Source: Anaeromassilibacillus sp. An250
GTDB taxonomy: Bacteria; Bacillota; Clostridia; Oscillospirales; Acutalibacteraceae
Direction: 5' to 3'
Assembly (NCBI RefSeq): GCF_002159845.1
Contig: NZ_NFJK01000001.1
Coordinates: 248,001-312,000 of the forward strand
DNA length: 64,000 nt
In this document: piece by piece, positions 61,845 through 64,000 of the stretch
Numbering within the stretch: position 1 is the first letter of the stretch
How the letters are laid out: every line of letters begins with the position of its first letter
Translations under genes and position numbers: made by a program
Notes under the pieces: model-generated
Databases searched by the model: none
The model's input: only the letters and a program-made list of their open reading frames with translations
What the model was told of the DNA's origin: nothing

Positions 61845-62576
61845 ATGCCTAATAAGATCTGTGTATTTGGTGATTCGGTGGCAAAAGGTGTTGTCTTCGA
61901 TCACGTCAAACAGAAATATAGCCTTCTTAAAAATGGTTTTGCCGATCAATTGGCTAATATCTTCTCGCTTTCTGTGACCAACTATGCAAAATTCGGATGT
62001 ACGGTCACAAAGGGATTGGAACTTGTAAAGAAGCATCTGGACAAGATTCCGGACTATGACTATATCGTCTTAGAATTTGGCGGAAACGACTGTGATTTTG
62101 ATTGGGCTGAGGTATCCAAAGCGCCAACTGCTCCCCAACGGAGCAAAACGCCATTGCACTCTTTCATTGGCACTTATCGCGAGATGATCCGGCTAATCCG
62201 TGAAAATGGCGGCGTACCTGTGTTGCTTTCCCTGCCCCCAATTGATGCGGAGCGGTATTTCCAGTGGATTACACAGGGGTTGGATTCTGACGCCATCCTG
62301 CGTTTTTTGGGCGATGAAGCGCATATTTACCGTTGGCACGAAATGTACAATATGGCGGTATATCGCGTTGCAAACGAAGAAAACGTCCCGCTGATCGACA
62401 TCACCTCGGACTTTTTAGAGATGTGCCACTATCAATCCTGCTTCTGTGCGGATGGCATCCATCCTAACGAGAAAGGCCATGCCGCTATCACCAAGCAAAT
62501 CGTCCAATTTGTGCAGGCATCCCCAGAAAAAGCGCTGGCACATTCCCCCTCCGCCCAGTCGTTGGCCTGTGGTTGA
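61845..62576 (+). CDS. SGNH/GDSL-family hydrolase
   Basis: 243 aa, no signal peptide. Block I VFGDSVAKG, block III EFGGNDCDFDW, block V DGIHPNEKGH (Asp-His). It probably hydrolyses acyl esters. It follows the MBOAT/DHHW pair but has its own strong promoter and is cytoplasmic, so a direct link is uncertain. ATG at 61845 with AGAGGTG; an ATG at 61824 lies upstream without SD. Confidence 0.88.
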   Translation: MPNKICVFGDSVAKGVVFDHVKQKYSLLKNGFADQLANIFSLSVTNYAKFGCTVTKGLELVKKHLDKIPDYDYIVLEFGGNDCDFDWAEVSKAPTAPQRSKTPLHSFIGTYREMIRLIRENGGVPVLLSLPPIDAERYFQWITQGLDSDAILRFLGDEAHIYRWHEMYNMAVYRVANEENVPLIDITSDFLEMCHYQSCFCADGIHPNEKGHAAITKQIVQFVQASPEKALAHSPSAQSLACG

Positions 62577-62642
62577 CCCGATCTGGCCGAGGGGTAGGAA
62601 TTTTCTATCTTGCTTTTTTCCTCCTACATTCTTAATAAATCG

Positions 62643-62696
62643 AAGCACTCCTAACAGGCGGTTACACAAACGGCCCGTTGGGAGTGCTTTATTTTC
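62643..62696 (+). terminator. Terminator after the SGNH gene
   Basis: AAGCACTCC/GGAGTGCTT outer stem with an inner CGG/CCG part and TTTATTTT. Confidence 0.75.
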
Positions 62697-62719
62697 ATAA
62701 GTTCTGTACTCTTATCCAC

Positions 62720-62763
62720 AAAAGCGCCGCCTGTACAGATAAAAATCTGCACAGGCGGCGCTT
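62720..62763 (-). terminator. Terminator of purD
   Basis: AAGCGCCGCCTGT/ACAGGCGGCGCTT perfect stem; TTTTG follows on the minus strand, 7 nt after the purD stop. Confidence 0.85.
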
Positions 62764-62769
62764 GGTTCT

Positions 62770-64000
62770 TTATTTTACAATTTTTCCAATATCATGGCGA
62801 TAATGTGCGCCATCAAAATGAATTTTCTCTACCGCAGCATAAGCTTTCTGGAGCGCTTCATCCAAGGTTGCTCCCCTTGCTGTGATGCCCAACACACGGC
62901 CGCCGTTTGTGTAAAATTTGCCATTTTCCAGCTTGGTGCCCGCATGATAGACCACCGCGCCATCGACCTGTCCATTCTCATCCAAACCGGTGATCTCCAA
63001 CCCCTTCGGGTACGAGCCCGGGTATCCGCCCGAAGCCATCACCACGCAGGCTGCCGCCCCATCGTACCACTCGATGGGCTGCTCTTCCAAGCGCTCTTCG
63101 ATGACCGCCTGCATCACATCCACCAGATCGGTCTTCATTCGCGGAAGCACCACCTGGGCCTCCGGGTCGCCAAAGCGGGAATTGTATTCGATCACCTTCG
63201 GGCCGTCCGGCGTCAGCATCAGGCCGAAATACAGGCATCCCTTGAAGGGACGGCCTTCCGCCTGCATCGCACGGATGGTCGGCAGGAAGATGGTCTCCAT
63301 GCACGTCTGTGCCATCTCCTCCGTGTAGTGGGGGTTCGGGCTGATCGTTCCCATACCGCCTGTGTTCAGGCCCTGGTCGTTGTCTAAGGCACGCTTGTGG
63401 TCCTTGCTGGATACCATTGGCTTCACACATTTGCCGTCTGTAAACGCCAACACAGAGACCTCCGGGCCGGTGAGGAATTCTTCGACAACCACCTGGTTGC
63501 CAGATGCGCCGAACGCCTTGTCCTCCATGATCTTTTTGACAGCGTCCTTCGCCTCTTCCAGGTTCGCCGCAATCAGTACCCCCTTGCCCAGGGCAAGGCC
63601 GTCCGCCTTGACGACGATCGGAAACTGGTTGTTCTTCTCAATGTAAGCGACCGCCTCCTTGGGATCGCTGAACACCTCATACCGTGCAGTGGGAATGTGG
63701 TATTTCTTCATCAAATTTTTCGAAAAGACCTTGCTGCTCTCGATCTGAGCTGCTGCGGCATTCGGGCCAAAGGCCGGGATGCCCGCCGCCTCAAAGCGGT
63801 CCACCATGCCCGCTGCAAGTGGATCATCCGGTGCGACAAAGACCAAATCGATCTGGTTGTCCTTTGCAAAGGCGACCGCTCCATCCAAATCCATCGCGGA
63901 GATGCCCACACATTCGGCGTCCTTGGAAATGCCGCCATTGCCGGGCGCACAATAGATTTTGTCCACCTTCGGGCTTTCCTTTAATTTGCGGATAATCGCG
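62770..64000 (-). CDS. purD: Phosphoribosylamine-glycine ligase, 5' end outside window
   Basis: About 410 codons of GAR synthetase (ATP-grasp), second step of purine synthesis. It begins within AIIRKLKESPKVDKIY near the N-terminus, so only about 12-15 residues are missing. Motifs: APGNGGISKDAE, PIVVKADGLALGKGV, VVEEFLTGPEVSVLAF, NTGGMGTISPNPHY, EYNSRFGDPEAQVV. A GTG at 63966 is internal and not the true start. Confidence 0.97.
   Translation of the reverse strand, partial: AIIRKLKESPKVDKIYCAPGNGGISKDAECVGISAMDLDGAVAFAKDNQIDLVFVAPDDPLAAGMVDRFEAAGIPAFGPNAAAAQIESSKVFSKNLMKKYHIPTARYEVFSDPKEAVAYIEKNNQFPIVVKADGLALGKGVLIAANLEEAKDAVKKIMEDKAFGASGNQVVVEEFLTGPEVSVLAFTDGKCVKPMVSSKDHKRALDNDQGLNTGGMGTISPNPHYTEEMAQTCMETIFLPTIRAMQAEGRPFKGCLYFGLMLTPDGPKVIEYNSRFGDPEAQVVLPRMKTDLVDVMQAVIEERLEEQPIEWYDGAAACVVMASGGYPGSYPKGLEITGLDENGQVDGAVVYHAGTKLENGKFYTNGGRVLGITARGATLDEALQKAYAAVEKIHFDGAHYRHDIGKIVK

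Overview
The window looks like the chromosome of a spore-forming, low-oxygen Clostridia species, most likely in the Oscillospirales/Ruminococcaceae range. The evidence is the sporulation block spoVB-mazG-hup-rqcP-yabP-yabQ-divIC-S1 (the Bacillus yabM-yabR order, with HU inserted as is common in clostridia), the recJ-relA-MBL-hemZ-nucleoside kinase chain, cdaA-cdaR, a DUF3343/cysteine desulfurase pair, and moderately GC-rich housekeeping genes. The genus is not resolved.

Layout. 0-4.6 kb: 5' part of pyrH, a candidate structured RNA, and a MerR-controlled ABC/GNAT/lipoprotein operon with a textbook 19-bp-spacer MerR promoter. 4.7-9.7 kb: hibernation factor, an orphan fumarase alpha subunit with an amidohydrolase, then the yab sporulation/division cluster, which runs on to 12.7 kb. 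12.9-31.8 kb: metabolic and stress genes, mostly on the minus strand (stringent response, c-di-AMP synthesis, an IspD-IspF fusion, topoisomerase III, an enzyme I homologue). 32.0-44.3 kb: a type I-C CRISPR-Cas locus that has lost its effector genes. 44.6-49.7 kb: tRNA-Leu, an M23/LysM/G5 envelope protein, murA, walJ and rlmH. 49.9-57.7 kb: the feo iron-uptake locus, with feoB cut in two by an integrated element. 57.9-62.6 kb: a HAD phosphatase and an MBOAT/DHHW/SGNH surface-glycan acylation set. The end holds the 3' part of purD.

Two insertions dominate the interest. First, a module of about 6.5 kb with a Tn916/Tn1549-type integrase, excisionase and sigma-like regulator carries a complete ECF transporter and a DtxR-like regulator. 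It sits between a 5' fragment of cas5 and a 3' fragment of cas4, so cas8c and cas7 are missing; cas3, cas1, cas2 and an array of 26 repeats remain. Second, a 4.8-kb serine-recombinase element lies exactly inside the feoB codons for the conserved N-G-R-F-P stretch. Joining the outer flanks at the shared ATTT core restores an uninterrupted feoB frame, and joining the inner flanks gives a near-symmetrical attP. Its cargo is an operon of a lactate/malate dehydrogenase homologue carrying the malate-type Arg at the specificity position and an NAD-malic enzyme, headed by a long palindrome at the promoter, plus one small unknown protein. An excisable element that couples loss of ferrous-iron uptake to gain of a malate/pyruvate module is the best candidate for an undescribed system here.
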